Shown here one piece after another: positions 1-13,145 of a stretch of 64,000 bases of DNA (positions within the stretch are counted from its first letter, which is position 1; each line of letters opens with the position of its first letter). The stretch covers positions 186,001-250,000 of the forward strand of contig JAUJPP010000006.1 of assembly GCA_030562195.1 (NCBI GenBank). Reading direction: 5' to 3'. The stretch comes from Nipponacmea schrenckii (Eukaryota > Mollusca > Gastropoda > Lottiidae). The notes below the pieces were generated by a model. The model made no database searches and was not told where the DNA came from. It worked only from the letters and a program-made list of their open reading frames with translations. Position numbers and translations under genes: made by a program.

Positions 1-359
1 GATTGGTTCCCTCTACGAAAACCTACGAATCACCCTTTTCCAAAAAGCCTCAAATGTTTGTCCAAATTTTAATGTTTTTAATACAAACGAGAAGTTGAGT
101 TTTTTAATGTGCAATGAAATTCTTTTACCTTTATTTGCCACTACCTTGCATAAGATGTATTTGATAAGAAAAAACACGATTGTCTATGAATTTTCAGTCG
201 CTTTTATATGGATTTATTAGTTTAATTATTTTATGTATAGTAAGTTTTATACTGTGATTTTTAAGTTATTTATCCCACAGGATGTAATCAATTTACTTAA
301 CTTCATATTTTTTTAGTCTTTTTTACCATCCTGAATGGAATATTAAAGTAAACTTGTTT

Positions 360-635
<276 letters not shown>

Positions 636-3313
636 GTATGATGTGAGGACAATTTTTGTATAATAAAACTCATCAGAACATTTTGTAAATCATATCTATG
701 GTCAATTTTATTTCGCCAAAGAAACGCCAGAAGGTAGAATAGCTTATTATTAATTGTGCTATTTCACCTAAGTCAATGCAGAAGAGTAGGACGTAAAACT
801 CCATTCATTTCATTTTAATTGAAAATCAAGTATAAATTAAGACATACCCCCACACACACAAATATTATATTATATTTTGTTATATAAAACGTAATAATAC
901 CAAAATGTTATCGCTACTTGTTTCAGTAGTAAAGACATATATATTTTTTTTATGTTAGTGTTATTTTGTTATTTACTTGATTTATATACGACTGTGGATC
1001 AGAAGCAAACTACTATAGTTATATAATATATATTGCATACTTAGCACCGATGGGCTGATATCATATAGAAACTATTTTTGTAGTATTTTTATATAGCATC
1101 TCGTGTATTATGACACTGTAGAAACAGGAAAGGTTAGCAAACCCACAAAAGCTGTAATATCACATTACTTTGCGGTTTGCTGTTGTCACTATTCAATATT
1201 TTATCACCCTACATAATACCCTACGATTCGTTAAAAATAAAGTTTTTAGGGGGGGGGGGGCTTTGTAGCAAATTATTGGATTACAGACTAAACTAAGAGT
1301 GAAGAAGACCGAATACAACTATGTGTTGGGTAAAGATTCCTGTATGTGAATTGAAACGTTGCAAAAATTAAAGGAAGGAGTAGTATACCCATAATGGTGT
1401 TCTTATTATAATGTTCTATCTACATCTAAATGTCATTTAAGGATTATACAGAATACAACCGTTCTGTTTAATATCCGAACTAACTCTCAACTGAACCAAT
1501 CTCACTAAATCTTGTCATCTTCTTTCATTGGTTGCATTTTAACAAAAGTGGATCTTTTATTTTGTTTATTTGATGTTTAACCCTTTTATAATTTTATAAT
1601 AACCTTACATTGTCGTATATTAATCGTTGAATTATATTGTCCTCTCTTAGTTTCCATATATAGTTTATTACCAAACGCCTTTCGGCATATAAGTATTTTA
1701 TAAATAACAAAATACATAATTCAAGTTTTCTTACTGAACTGATCTCTCTGGACCTAGACAATAACTGAGTTTGTTTTTATGTTGTTTTGGAAATAGGCTA
1801 TAGTTTTAATCCTATTGTTTACCGGATTATAATACCGCAGTAGGTTTAATACTAGAACAATAGCTATTCGCAAAGTGGGAACCCGCCCACGAGTCAATGG
1901 TTAGATTAATGAGTTTGAAGTGAGTTTCCTCCCCTGTCCATTCAGTTTAATAACTTTTGTCTTTGTGCTCAAAATGGTAGTTTATTTCAACCTCTTGACA
2001 AGTTATATTTATTGATCTTATTTCATCATTTAGTACAATTTTCCTCAAATTTTACTTCTCTGGTATATGTATATAACTGGAATAGCTACTTTCTATTTAT
2101 CACAGAAGTTTGGAAATGAAGTCAGGGAGCAAATCGGAATCCTCGACAGAGAGCCTGTGAACTAAAGGCCATAATGTTTTCAGTCTGTCTGTTGTGGGTT
2201 ATCAATGTGAACGGCCACAACCTGAGACTGAAGTTAAATTTTAAATATTGGTGAAACTAGAGACAATATAATATCAGTTGATCTATCTCATTCGTCTATC
2301 TCGGCTGTCTATCCACATATTCAACAGTCTCCTACAGTGAGATAATGATATGTGATATCTGTCAGTCAAATCATCTTTTAAATCTTAACTTTAGCCTCAT
2401 CCAAGTGACGAAGAATTCATCTTCGGTTTCAATATTCCTACCGAGACTTCACTTCCGGCATAAATAAAGTAACGATGAATAACGGTAATAATTCACACCT
2501 TGAGACAGAAATATAAGCCATGCTGAAGCAGTTAGTTCAAGAAAAAACTGAAAGTTATAGAAGTTACTTATTCTTTGATTTCAGTTGAAAAGTCCAACGA
2601 TCACCTGTTTAAGGGAGGTAATAAGACAACAAGGTTACAGCCAACTATCTGTTGAAGATTGGATTGTGTCAAAACTAAATGACGATTAACTGACCTTAGT
2701 GTTGCTCTTATCTGTTAAGTTAATTATTTAATTTTGATATATTCATGGCCCTTTTGTTGCTCATGTTTGATAAGTTTTCTGATGTTAGTTAATATAACAG
2801 TCTTCAAAAATATTACAGGTAACTTTAAAATACAGACTACAGACTACAACTGAGTAGTTCATCCTTGCTATATTTTGTTTAATATTTTGTATACATTAGA
2901 AGCATTAGATGTTTGTTTCTCCCATTATTCAGTGAAATTTAAGTAGTGTCTGAATTCGTTTTACCTTTACGCATATTTTAAAAGAAATTTTGAAGTGAAT
3001 CCTAGGTTTTCTATGATTGTATAGCTGGGGTCCTCGAAACTTACATATATCGTATACAAAATTTAAATAACTAGCCACAATTGTATGATTAAAAGTGACT
3101 AATAAATAACTTGGAATGAGTAAACGACTGCCAAATTTTACGTAAGGAAGTGATTTCCAAAAAAAGAAATAAAAAATAAAATTAGGAAGTTAATCTCTTA
3201 TTAATATTTGACAAATCTTACATCACTACATCAGGACTTTTTGTTAAAAATTACTCCAGAAGTACCCACAACTCATTTTCTTTTAATTTCAATTTAGAAG
3301 TGATACCAACTTC
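636..3313. other. No gene recognised
   Basis: AT-rich sequence without a convincing open frame, domain or RNA gene. It contains a short poly-G run near 1250-1260 and a CA-rich patch near 850. I see nothing else I can support. Confidence 0.6.
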
Positions 3314-3821
3314 ATATTAATATTATCAATTATTCAATCATAAAAACAACATTGTCTATTAATATTATCAATTATTCAATCATAAAAAAACAACATTGTC
3401 TATTAATATTATCAATTATTCAATCATAAAAACAACATTGTCTATTAATATTATCAATTATTCAATCATAAAAACAACATTGTCTATTGATATTATCAAT
3501 TATTCAATCATAAAAACAACATTGTCTATTAATATTATCAATTATTCAATCATAAAAAACAACATTGTCTATTAATATTATCAATTATTCAATCATAAAA
3601 ACAACATTGTCTATTGATATTATCAATTATTCAATCATAAAAACAACATTGTCTATTGATATTATCAATTATTCAATCATAAAAACAACATTGTCTATTG
3701 ATATTATCAATTATTCAATCATAAAAACAACATTGTCTATTAATATTATCAATTATTCAATCATAGAAAAACAACATTGTCTATTGATATTATCAATTAT
3801 TCAATCACAAAAAAACAACAT
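3314..3821 (+). repeat. 42-bp tandem repeat, 12 copies
   Basis: Twelve head-to-tail copies of a unit of about 42 bp, containing CAATTATTCAATCATAAAAA then CAACATTGTCTATT. Copies differ mainly in A-run length (4-7 A) and a TAATA/TGATA change. Because 42 is a multiple of three, an open frame runs through the last copies. It is a product of the repeat, not a gene. The array ends exactly where LINE-derived coding sequence starts. Confidence 0.9.
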
Positions 3822-5134
3822 CTCCCACCTACCTCGAGGTCAAGAGGTTCGGGCAAGTCAAAAAGAATATTAGCTTTGGCCAGGCAGTTCGGGAATCCGT
3901 TCGAAAATATGGGCTAGATAGGTTGCCCATCAGAGAGTTTGCACTCCCCCAGATTGCTCCTTGGACGATCACGCCTCCTCTTGTCGACATCTCTCGCTAC
4001 GAGATTGGATAAGAAACGGGACGATCTCTGCATCGCTCGGATGATCGCTTTAACTCATATGGACGCTAGGTGGTCGGAAAGCACCCGTATTTACACTGAT
4101 GGTTCACATAACCCGGAAAATAGTACGACCGGGTTGGGGATTTATATCCCTTCGAGCAGTACAAGAATAATCAAGCGACTACCCAATAACTGTTCGGTGT
4201 ATACCTCAGAGATGCTTGCAATCCTCTATGCGGTGCAATATTCCGCAGACCACCAAAATCCGAATTATGTAGTATTAAGCGACTCGCTTAGCAGTCTGAT
4301 GTCAATTGTCAACGACTCTTCGAGTTCCCAATCGGGGCTAGTGGATGAAATCAGGCAAGCGTGCTCATTAATACATAGTCAAGGCAAATCAATCGAACTG
4401 GCATGGATGCCGTCTCATGTTGGCATACAAGGAAATGAGATTGCAGATGAACTCGCAAAACAAGGACTAGATCTAACGGAAATTGAGCCTATAGACTACA
4501 GTTTATCAGAAGTCCGGCGCAAGATCGGTAAAAACATCAAATCTGCATGGGAGGAAACTCTCGTGGATAATGATACGTTTCGCTTCAGAATAAACGATAG
4601 CATTAGCAGTAAAGTGATCTTGCACCATCCCAATCGACAGATCTGTCTGTCGGTCGCTCGTCTGAGAATGATGGGTGAGGTAATAAATCACAATTACAAA
4701 CTAAAGCTATGTCCCTGCGGTGAAGCTGGCACCGCAGAACATCTGTTAATCCATTGTGAGCAATTAAGGGAAGAGAGGGAAACACTGGACTATAATCTGA
4801 AAAACATTATGTCACATACGAGAGAGGGTATGCCGTCAATTTGTGAATCAGTTTATTATTTATTAAAAGAAATAGGAATGATGCAATTATCAGCGAATTG
4901 ATTAATGTGGGGAAATATTTATTTTATGCAAATAGAAAACGAGATAAGATATCTAATTACTATGTATTAATTCACCGAGTGTATATTATTATGTTTTTTT
5001 GTTTTATATTTATTGTTTATATCATAATGTTGGACTAAGTCAAGCCCTGAACTTGTTATGTATAGTGTATGTTGCCGCACTTATTTGTATGTGTATTATA
5101 TTGTAAATATGAAATAAAGAATTTGAATTTGAAT
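3822..5134 (+). mobile_element. 5'-truncated I-like LINE with RNase H domain, decayed
   Basis: This is the 3' end of an ORF2-type polyprotein. The first part reads in one frame (KYGLDRLPIREF, then ALPQIAPWT) and then slips by one base near 4000 into the frame open to 4901. The open part holds an RNase H domain with the expected acidic residues: D in YTDGSHN (about 4096), E in YTSEMLA, D in LSDSLSS, and D in GNEIADELAKQG after WMPSHVG. A cysteine/histidine pattern (CPCG, AEHLLIHC) follows, as is usual downstream of RNase H in I-type elements. A stop lies at 4899-4901. The 3' UTR ends with AATAAAGAATTTGAATTTGAA at about 5134. The endonuclease and reverse transcriptase are missing, so this is a 5'-truncated dead copy. 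Confidence 0.85.
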
Positions 5135-5474
5135 GAAGACCATTTCAAACTCTAAAAATAAAATGAACCTATTCAGATAAACTTGATTCGATGTGTGACA
5201 TGACTAATTTTAGCACAAAGCGACATTGTACGCGCAGGTTTCTCACTTTATGAATGAACCTGTACTTGAAAAACTGTATTGTATGACTTCTTTAAACTGC
5301 TCAAGAATTTGATCCACTATTCTCCGTAAATAGAAACTATATCAAATTATTGTCGTCTGCTAATTTTTGTATTATGATTATAAGAGACGCTATTGGTATA
5401 GAATTTATTTTCGTGTGTAACATATACCATTTAATAAACTCACATAAAGTACATGTAACAATAAAAGTGATGAG
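5135..5474. other. No gene recognised
   Basis: Short AT-rich spacer between two LINE remnants. No repeat or coding signal was recognised. Confidence 0.5.
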
Positions 5475-6792
5475 TAACACCAAGCCGTAAACGGCTTATG
5501 AGACAGTATATATATAGTTTCTATATACATTTGTCTGTTATTATGTCATCCCTGCTTAAACATGGTCATATTCCCTCAGCCTTAGCCTTGTCCACAATTA
5601 TTTCAATTCCTAAAAATAGGAAAAGATCTCTAAACTCGTCAGAAAACTACAGAGGTATAGCATTAAGCAGCATTATAGGAAAACTGTTCGATTGGGTCAT
5701 CTTGAATCGAAATAGAGATATATTTAAATCATCATCGATTTCTGTTAAATCTATATACCAATCAAACAGTTCAAATTCGGTGGTCCGGATGTCTTTCATC
5801 ACCTTTTCACGTCTCAAATGGTGTGAAGCAGGGTGGCGTGTTATCTCCCATATTGTTTAGTGTATTCTTGGATGAACTTTTAAATCGACTTCAAAAAAAG
5901 CCTATGCAGACGACGTTATTCTACTAGCACCAAGTCGTACTGCACTTCTGAAACTTTTAGATATTGCAAAAGATTATGCTAAAGAGTATGATGTTAGCTT
6001 TAATCCAGACAAGAGTAAACTTGTATTCTTTGGGAGCAAAAAAGAAACCTGTGAAATCAATGATATTCTTTTTAACGGTAAATATATCAAATCTCTAAAA
6101 ACTGAACTACACCTGGGTAACTCATTAGAATTTGACAGCAATGAATCAAAGGTCAAAAGGTGTATTGATAGTTTCCTTATTAGATCATGTAGCTTTAAGC
6201 CAGTTTAAAAATACATATTCTAATGTAAAATATAATTTATTTAAGACCTTTTGTATTCCATTATATGGGTCACAATTGTTAGATTTTTCACATAATACTA
6301 TTGAAAAATTGTATGTAGCATGGCGAAAGATAGTAAAACGAACACATTCAATGTCAATTATTGAGACGGTTTCTTAGATTTAATATTCTGTTGTCAAAAG
6401 TGATAATAGCATCAATCAACTACTTAGTCAACATGCATTAAATGGTAGTCAGTTATCTGTTGCTAACACTTTGAATATACTGAACCATAAATATAATATA
6501 TGTAAATCCGACCTAAGTAGGTTAAAACTATGTGTATTAATTGATAAATTATGTAGTAAGAGCAAATAACTTAATTGTGAGACCGATGTGCAGACTGTCT
6601 GTGCAATAAATGATATGATCGGGTTCAGAGAAATAAACTATAGAAACATAGATATGAGAAAGGAGATCACCCAAATTATAGAATTTATGTGTACAGGGTG
6701 AATTAAATATTGTATTATTTATTGTATTTAAACTTGTGTAATTGTATAAATTACGAATAAACATTTATTATTATTATTATTATTATTATTAT
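5475..6792 (+). mobile_element. Decayed CR1/Jockey-type LINE, reverse transcriptase part
   Basis: Reverse-transcriptase blocks appear in order but in different frames. They are LLKHGHIPSAL and IPKNRKRS, then NYRGIALSSIIGKLFDWVIL (5640-5710), then GVKQGGVLSPILFSVFLDEL near 5820-5875, then the catalytic box AYADDVILLAPS near 5900, then SFNPDKSKLVFFGSK. A C-terminal segment reads CIPLYGSQLLDFS (about 6250-6300). Frames shift at about 5810 and again just before YADD, where some 15-20 residues seem to be lost, and again near 6180. The element ends with AATAAACA and a TTA microsatellite tail (6763-6792). Both ends of the protein are absent, so this copy is dead. CR1/Jockey-like is a judgement from the motifs. 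Confidence 0.85.
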
Positions 6793-7465
6793 ATCGAGAT
6801 GATCAAATCTATCAGAACAACTTTACTCACAGGAAACACAGCCATGTATAAATTAAATAAAATGCTTAATCTGATAATTTTTATTTTTTATATTTAAAAC
6901 AACTCGTTCACTGCAATGTAAATTTATATTTAGATTAGATTATTATTTTTCAATTTATTCATCGGGCCAGATAGAATGAAAATTCAAAACTATTGGCACC
7001 ATATAAATACACCCTAAATGAACATACAACAATTCAAAAAATATCTTAGACAAAATAGCAAACTAAGCGATGAAGGTAATATCAATAATATGATACTATT
7101 AATGACAATTTGTAATCGTCACTTAGTAACAATACACTATTATCACGTGACATAATCTAGTCACTCGTCAATAGGGCATAACACAAAAATAGGCGCAATA
7201 ATGGATCAATATGTATCATTCGATCAATATGTATGTGTGTCACGTTAGCAAAAAAAAATCTACAAGCCCATTCTTTTAATAGAATGTTGTAGGGCAGTCT
7301 GACTTTTAATTCTAAAATGTACTTTACTATTTTCATAATGTCAAGCTATTACATTACTTTATGCTTTGACTGCGATAGCCTCTTTTCATGTTTCATGGTA
7401 TGCATTGATGGAAAAATGCAAAATTAATTTTATGCAATCCAATGCTGTGTTCCAGGAGAAAGGAA
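6793..7465. other. No gene recognised
   Basis: AT-rich sequence with no convincing frame. A small internal repeat, GATCAATATGTAT, appears twice near 7205-7232. Confidence 0.5.
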
Positions 7466-8025
7466 TAGTGACTATTTTCGTCAAAGTTTACGAAATTCAT
7501 AAAAGCTACACATTGTGAAGATGTATGGAAAGTTCAATTAGAGCTGTCTCAGAAGGTTAAAATATATCTAATCTACGATATATATCCCTTTAAACTATAT
7601 CTGAGGTTTTTTAAGCTTGAGCTAGAGAAGTTCTAACGAAGGTCCCATTAGTTGTACTTTAATTAAAAATACTCATTACTGTAAAATGTAGAATTGAATG
7701 TAGTTCTGTAAGACTGTAAAATGTAGAATTGAATGTAGTTCTGTAAGACTGTAAAATGTAGAATTGAATGTAGTTCTGTAAGACTGTAAAATGTAGAATT
7801 GAATGTAGTTCTGCAAGACTCTATGTTGTTATATAATAAAAGAAGTAAGAAGACATATACAAATATTATTGTTATAATCAATCCTCTCTAATCCATGATA
7901 GTGACTATTATAGTCAAGGTATAAGTATACATTGTGAAGATGTATGGATAGTTGAATTTGAGCTGTCTCAGAAGGTTAAAATATATCTAATCTACGATAT
8001 CCCTTTAAACTATATCTGAGGTTCA
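7466..8025. repeat. Direct duplication flanking a 35-bp tandem repeat
   Basis: Two copies of a segment of about 130 bp lie at 7466-7605 and 7901-8025. They share TTGTGAAGATGTATGGA, GAGCTGTCTCAGAAGG and TTTAAACTATATCTGAGG. Between them, 7679-7820 holds four copies of a 35-bp unit starting ACTGTAAAATGTAGAATTGA. No coding function is visible. Confidence 0.85.
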
Positions 8026-8346
8026 GAACAGCGACATCACTTTTTTTTTGCTATAAGGATCTTGAACGTGCACAGCCTGTAGCAGTATACTACTTTATAT
8101 TACATGTATGTTTAGCAGCAGTATTTGATATAAGCCTTTTTCAATTAAGAATATATATATATCATTGATGGTCATACTGCCTTTTTATCACCTACTCATC
8201 TCTTCGATTGTTATTACATATACATATATCCCACTAATAAGAGCTTGAAATTTAATTCCAATGGTGAAAAGCATTGATTTTGAGTGAAGATTGGAGTTAC
8301 CAGAACTTTCCTTTGCCATAATAGGGCTGTTTTTTTTACATTTTAT

Positions 8347-9470
8347 TTGACAGTTAGTGAACAGTTTTTACCTTATATTGGACAGTTAGTGAACAGTTTT
8401 TACCTTATATTGGACAGTTAGTGAACAGTTTTTACCTTATATTGGATAGTTAGTGAACAGTTTTTACCTTATATTGGACAGTTAGTGAACAGTTTTTACC
8501 TTATTTTGGACAGTTAGTGAACAGTTTTTACCTTATATTGGACAGTTAGTGAACAGTTTTTACCTTATATTGGACAGTAAGTGAACAGTTTTTACCTTAT
8601 ATTGGACAGTTAGTGAACAGTTTTTACCTTATATTGGACAGTTAGTGAACAGTTTTTACCTTATTTTGGACAGTTAGTGAACAGTTTTTACCTTATTTTG
8701 GACAGTTAGTGAACAGTTTTTACCTTATATTGGACAGTTAGTGAACAGTTTTTACCTTATATTGGATAGTTAGTGAACAGTTTTTACCTTATATTGGACA
8801 GTTAGTGAACAGTTTTTACCTTATATTGGACAGTTAGTGAACAGTTTTTACCTTATATTGGACAGTTAGTGAACAGTTTTTACCTTATATTTGACAGTTA
8901 GTGAACAGTTTTTACCTTATTTTGGACAGTTAGTGAACAGTTTTTACCTTATATTGGACAGTTAGTGAACAGTTTTTACCTTATTTTGGACAGTTAGTGA
9001 ACAGTTTTTACCTTATTTTGGACAGTTAGTGAACAGTTTTTACCTTATTTTGGACAGTTAGTGAACAGTTTTTACCTTATATTGGACAGTTAGTGAACAG
9101 TTTTTACCTTATTTTGGACAGTTAGTGAACAGTTTTTACCTTATATTGGATAGTTAGTGAACAGTTTTTACCTTATATTGGACAGTTAGTGAACAGTTTT
9201 TACCTTATATTGGACAGTTAGTGAACAGTTTTTACCTTATTTTGGACAGTTAGTGAACAGTTTTTACCTTATATTGGATAGTTAGTGAACAGTTTTTACC
9301 TTATTTTGACAGTTAGTGAACAGTTTTTACCTTATATTGGACAGTTAGTGAACAGTTTTTACCTTATTTTGGACAGTTAGTGAACAGTTTTTACCTTATA
9401 TTGGACAGTTAGTGAACAGTTTTTACCTTATATTGGACAGTTAGTGAACAGTTTTATACCATATATTGGA
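8347..9470. repeat. 32-bp minisatellite, about 35 copies
   Basis: Head-to-tail copies of a 32-bp unit, GACAGTTAGTGAACAG then TTTTTACCTTATATTG. Few variants occur (TATTTTGG for TATATTGG, GATAG for GACAG), so the array is young or homogenised. The sequence just before the first unit (GGGCTG, T-run, ACATTTTATTTGACAGTTAG) occurs again as a single copy at 17703-17741. Confidence 0.95.
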
Positions 9471-10017
9471 TAGTTAACTAGATAATGGATAAAAAGAATA
9501 AGGATGACGGAATAGTTATTATTCAAACCAGGCTTTGCCTATCTTTCTTTTACTGACATTCAGAAGCCAATATGAATCTTTGATATATACACCCAATATA
9601 TGGGATCCTTTAAGTTTACACCTGAAAACTCTCCCAGAAAAGGTATATGCTAACACCTAAATGGCTCACACCGAATAACTTCACATTCATTCTCATGATT
9701 CACAGTTTGATCAAGTAGATACATAGAAATAGAAATATAGAAATATTTTCAATTGCAATTGACCATTTTTTTGATAATGAAAATTGTGAATAAACAACTT
9801 TCCGTGTAATATAAAGTTCAGAGTTAGGGTTAGGGTGACCCAATTCCTTCTCGTGACGTGTATTTTAACAGGAAAGTTTCATAAATCGTTGATTTATATT
9901 CAGCACAGTTTATAAGATTGAATCCTTATTTGATCTTATTTGATCTTATTTGATGTCAATAAATGTATTTGAATATTTCTGAATGAGCAAATGGGAAATA
10001 AATTTTATTTTATACAT
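9471..10017. other. No gene recognised
   Basis: AT-rich sequence. Contains two TTAGGG units (about 9823-9836) and three TCTTATTTGA units near 9930. Neither is long enough to mean anything. Confidence 0.5.
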
Positions 10018-10530
10018 TATTCATGGGTCGTATGATTCATATCGAAAATGAAATACCAGTCAAAACAAGTTCGGTCGTTAGTTTCAGTATTATTGTTTGA
10101 GCAGGAAGATTTAAAATAGTCGTTACGTGCAGTCTATGGAAAATAATGTGTATAAGCATAGTGTGACACTTTCCTTCTGGTTGGTGTTTAATGTAGAACC
10201 CATACTATTGTTGAAATATTAGCATAGTGTGACACTTTCCTTCTTGTGGGTGTTTAATTTAGAGATCAGATTATTGTTGAAATATAGATCCTTTATTGGT
10301 ATAAACAAATATTCATGGGGTGTATGATTCATAGCGAAAATGAAATACTAGTCAAAACAAGTTCGGTCGTTAGTTTCAGTATTATTGTTTGAGCAGGAAG
10401 ATTTAAAATAGTCGTTTCGTGCAGTTTTATGGAAAATAATGAGTATACGTTTAAAGTGACACTTCCCTTCTTGTGGGTGTTTAATTTAGAACCTATACTA
10501 TTGTTGAAATATAGATCCTTTATCCAGTTA
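10018..10530. repeat. Two-copy direct repeat of about 290 bp with nested 66-bp duplication
   Basis: The segment from TTCATGGGTCGTATGATTCA to GATCCTTTATTG recurs from 10312 to about 10530. It includes AAACAAGTTCGGTCGTTAG and TTGTTTGAGCAGGAAG. In the first copy the end (TAGTGTGACACTTTCCTTCT to TTGTTGAAATAT) is itself duplicated. No gene is apparent. Confidence 0.8.
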
Positions 10531-10896
10531 CAGAATATATACCCTGACCCCGGTTTACCCTCCAACCTGTATCACATGCTCTGCGTCCAGATCGTTTATT
10601 AGTGGAATCATTTAATTACGCAATTTTTAGCACAAGTGACTGAATACGTGTTGGCTGCGACATTCTTTAATAGAATTATTGTTTTCATAAACTGTTCTGT
10701 TCGAATAGTGTGAACCGCTAACTAGGGTGATTAACTGCAAGCGGCGCCTGTTTTTATAATTTGTATTTGTATTTGTTTAATGAGAAATTGCTAAAGTAAA
10801 TTTTCAATGTACCATTGAGGAAGACTACAGTATTTTTTACATAAGCAGCATTGGTTTAACATTGTTGTGTTAAACAATTTGCATTAACTTCTTACA

Positions 10897-11452
10897 TTAA
10901 AGCGGCTATGCTTGAAAAATCTCATCTCTCACAAACTAAACAGTCATTACAATCATTAAGTTGATATTATAATAATGGACTGTGTCCAAAAATTGTCCAA
11001 ATCCGTCAATTCTTCGCGGAGTTATGAGCATCAAAAAATTTTGTACCTTTGTTTACATTTTGATATCGGAAAATCTACGGAAATGGCCGAGGTATCACGG
11101 AAATGACCGAGCGAGACTGGTTGATCGCCACAAAGTTTGACGTTCGACCGGATATGGCCCAGTTATCAATAATACAATCAAGGTCCGCCATGACAGTATC
11201 ACGTGAAGTAAATATAGTCACAGTCGTCAGGTCGTCTTTGGTATTTCCGGTTGACGTCATATCACAACAACGTAAATTTAATGGAGTCAGCTTGTTGACA
11301 TCATCGAAAACAAATCCGATTTAATCCAAGCCATTGGTTGTTGTTTTAAAATAATAAAAGCGCTAATCTTTTAATTATACATTTCTCTTTCATTTTATCA
11401 TCATATTAGCGTGTATTTATTTTATTTTTTCGTCTCAACATAGCCACTTTAA
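10897..11452. mobile_element. Putative TTAA-flanked MITE with inverted termini
   Basis: The left end TTAAAGCGGCTATG (10897-10910) is matched by the inverted right end CATAGCCACTTTAA (11439-11452). Both ends carry TTAA, the target used by piggyBac-type transposases. The inside is unusually CpG-rich for this window (GACGTTCGACCGG, GTTGACGTCAT). No transposase is present. Short open frames inside (11075-11324, both strands) have no recognisable domain. Confidence 0.55.
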
Positions 11453-12065
11453 GCATTACCTACATATGTTAATATTGACAACATTCCCACCATATACTAA
11501 GTATACGTTAAACTAATTGATTTTGAAGCAGACCAAGTAATGTAGTTCACTAATTATCTATGGCTTGCTGGTCCAAATATACACTAAAGGGAGAGAGGTT
11601 TACGGCGGCTGGTTATCTGGAGAAGGATGGATAATCTGAATGAGGAAAGAGAAGAGGGGTAGGGGTGCCATCTCTAAAGTTTTACTGTGAAAACACGTAG
11701 CAATGGTTTTCCTTTTCTATGCGTTATACGATTGGTTGTAATACTCACAACATGGCCAGACTGACCGTTTAAAAGTATTTGAATAGTCATTTATATCAAA
11801 TCTGAAAATGGCTTAACAATATTTTGGGGCTAGACCAGATTGCCGCAAGATATTGGCCGTGGTCGCCAAATACATAATGTTTCGCAAAGTCGATAATCAG
11901 TCAGTTTGAATATGAATAGGTATACATGTAGTAACTTCAAAAAAATTTAATATAAATTTTCCCTGGGATTTTATGAATAACAGTTAAGTTCTTTGTATTA
12001 TTTGGTCGAAATATTTCATATAAACCCTTCTACCCTTCTAGATTACACATCACAACCTATACTTA

Positions 12066-12565
12066 NNNNNNNNNNNNNNNNNNNNNNNNNNNNNNNNNNN
12101 NNNNNNNNNNNNNNNNNNNNNNNNNNNNNNNNNNNNNNNNNNNNNNNNNNNNNNNNNNNNNNNNNNNNNNNNNNNNNNNNNNNNNNNNNNNNNNNNNNNN
12201 NNNNNNNNNNNNNNNNNNNNNNNNNNNNNNNNNNNNNNNNNNNNNNNNNNNNNNNNNNNNNNNNNNNNNNNNNNNNNNNNNNNNNNNNNNNNNNNNNNNN
12301 NNNNNNNNNNNNNNNNNNNNNNNNNNNNNNNNNNNNNNNNNNNNNNNNNNNNNNNNNNNNNNNNNNNNNNNNNNNNNNNNNNNNNNNNNNNNNNNNNNNN
12401 NNNNNNNNNNNNNNNNNNNNNNNNNNNNNNNNNNNNNNNNNNNNNNNNNNNNNNNNNNNNNNNNNNNNNNNNNNNNNNNNNNNNNNNNNNNNNNNNNNNN
12501 NNNNNNNNNNNNNNNNNNNNNNNNNNNNNNNNNNNNNNNNNNNNNNNNNNNNNNNNNNNNNNNNN
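12066..12565. other. Assembly gap of 500 N, flanks look like overlapping ends
   Basis: Exactly 500 N. The sequence to the right (12566 to about 12905) is a deletion-rich version of the sequence to the left (about 11612-12065). Both hold GATGGATAAT(C)TGAATGA, then TGGCCA(GA)CTGACC, ATATCTGAAAATGG, AATAACAGTTAA and ATATAAACCC followed by TACCCTTCTA. The gap size is a placeholder, and the true arrangement is probably an overlap. Confidence 0.8.
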
Positions 12566-13145
12566 GAAAGATGGATAATTGAATGAAAAAAAATATCCAT
12601 TTTAAAGTTTTTGTAAAAACTAAATTTTTTTTTTCTAGTTTATACATTGGTTGGAATCTCAAAATGGCCAACTGACCTTTAAAAATTTTTGAAGGGATTT
12701 AATCATATCTGAAAATGGTTAACAAATTTTTCTGACCAGTTGTGCAAAATTGGCCTTGCCAAATTTAATTTTGCAAAGCAAATCGTATTTAATATAATAG
12801 GATACATTGTTATTAAAAAATTAAAAAATTTTTATTTTATAATAACAGTTAATTTTTGATTATTTGGCAAATTTTATATAAACCCCTTTACCCTTCTAAT
12901 TAAATTTCAAACCAACTTTTTAAAATAAGTCTTAAAAATTGTTAAATTAGTCCTGAAAATTTAATATTAAATAAATTTTAAAATCAATTCACTTTCAGAG
13001 AAATAGCCAAAATTTTACTTGGAACATTTAAGGACCAAAATCTTATTTGAACTTAAATTTTTTTTTTAAACAAAAACTGTAATTATGCAATAGAACTGGA
13101 AATAAATCTGACAAGTTTTGATAAAAAAAATTGAAAATGCAAACA

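Noticed and set aside
8347..9470. CRISPR-like array
   Set aside because: Direct 32-bp repeats without unique spacers, in an animal genome. This is a minisatellite.
9823..9836. Telomere-like TTAGGG repeats
   Set aside because: Only two units. This is expected by chance and not an interstitial telomere.
11993..12671. Long frames across the first gap
   Set aside because: They consist of N translated as X and carry no information.
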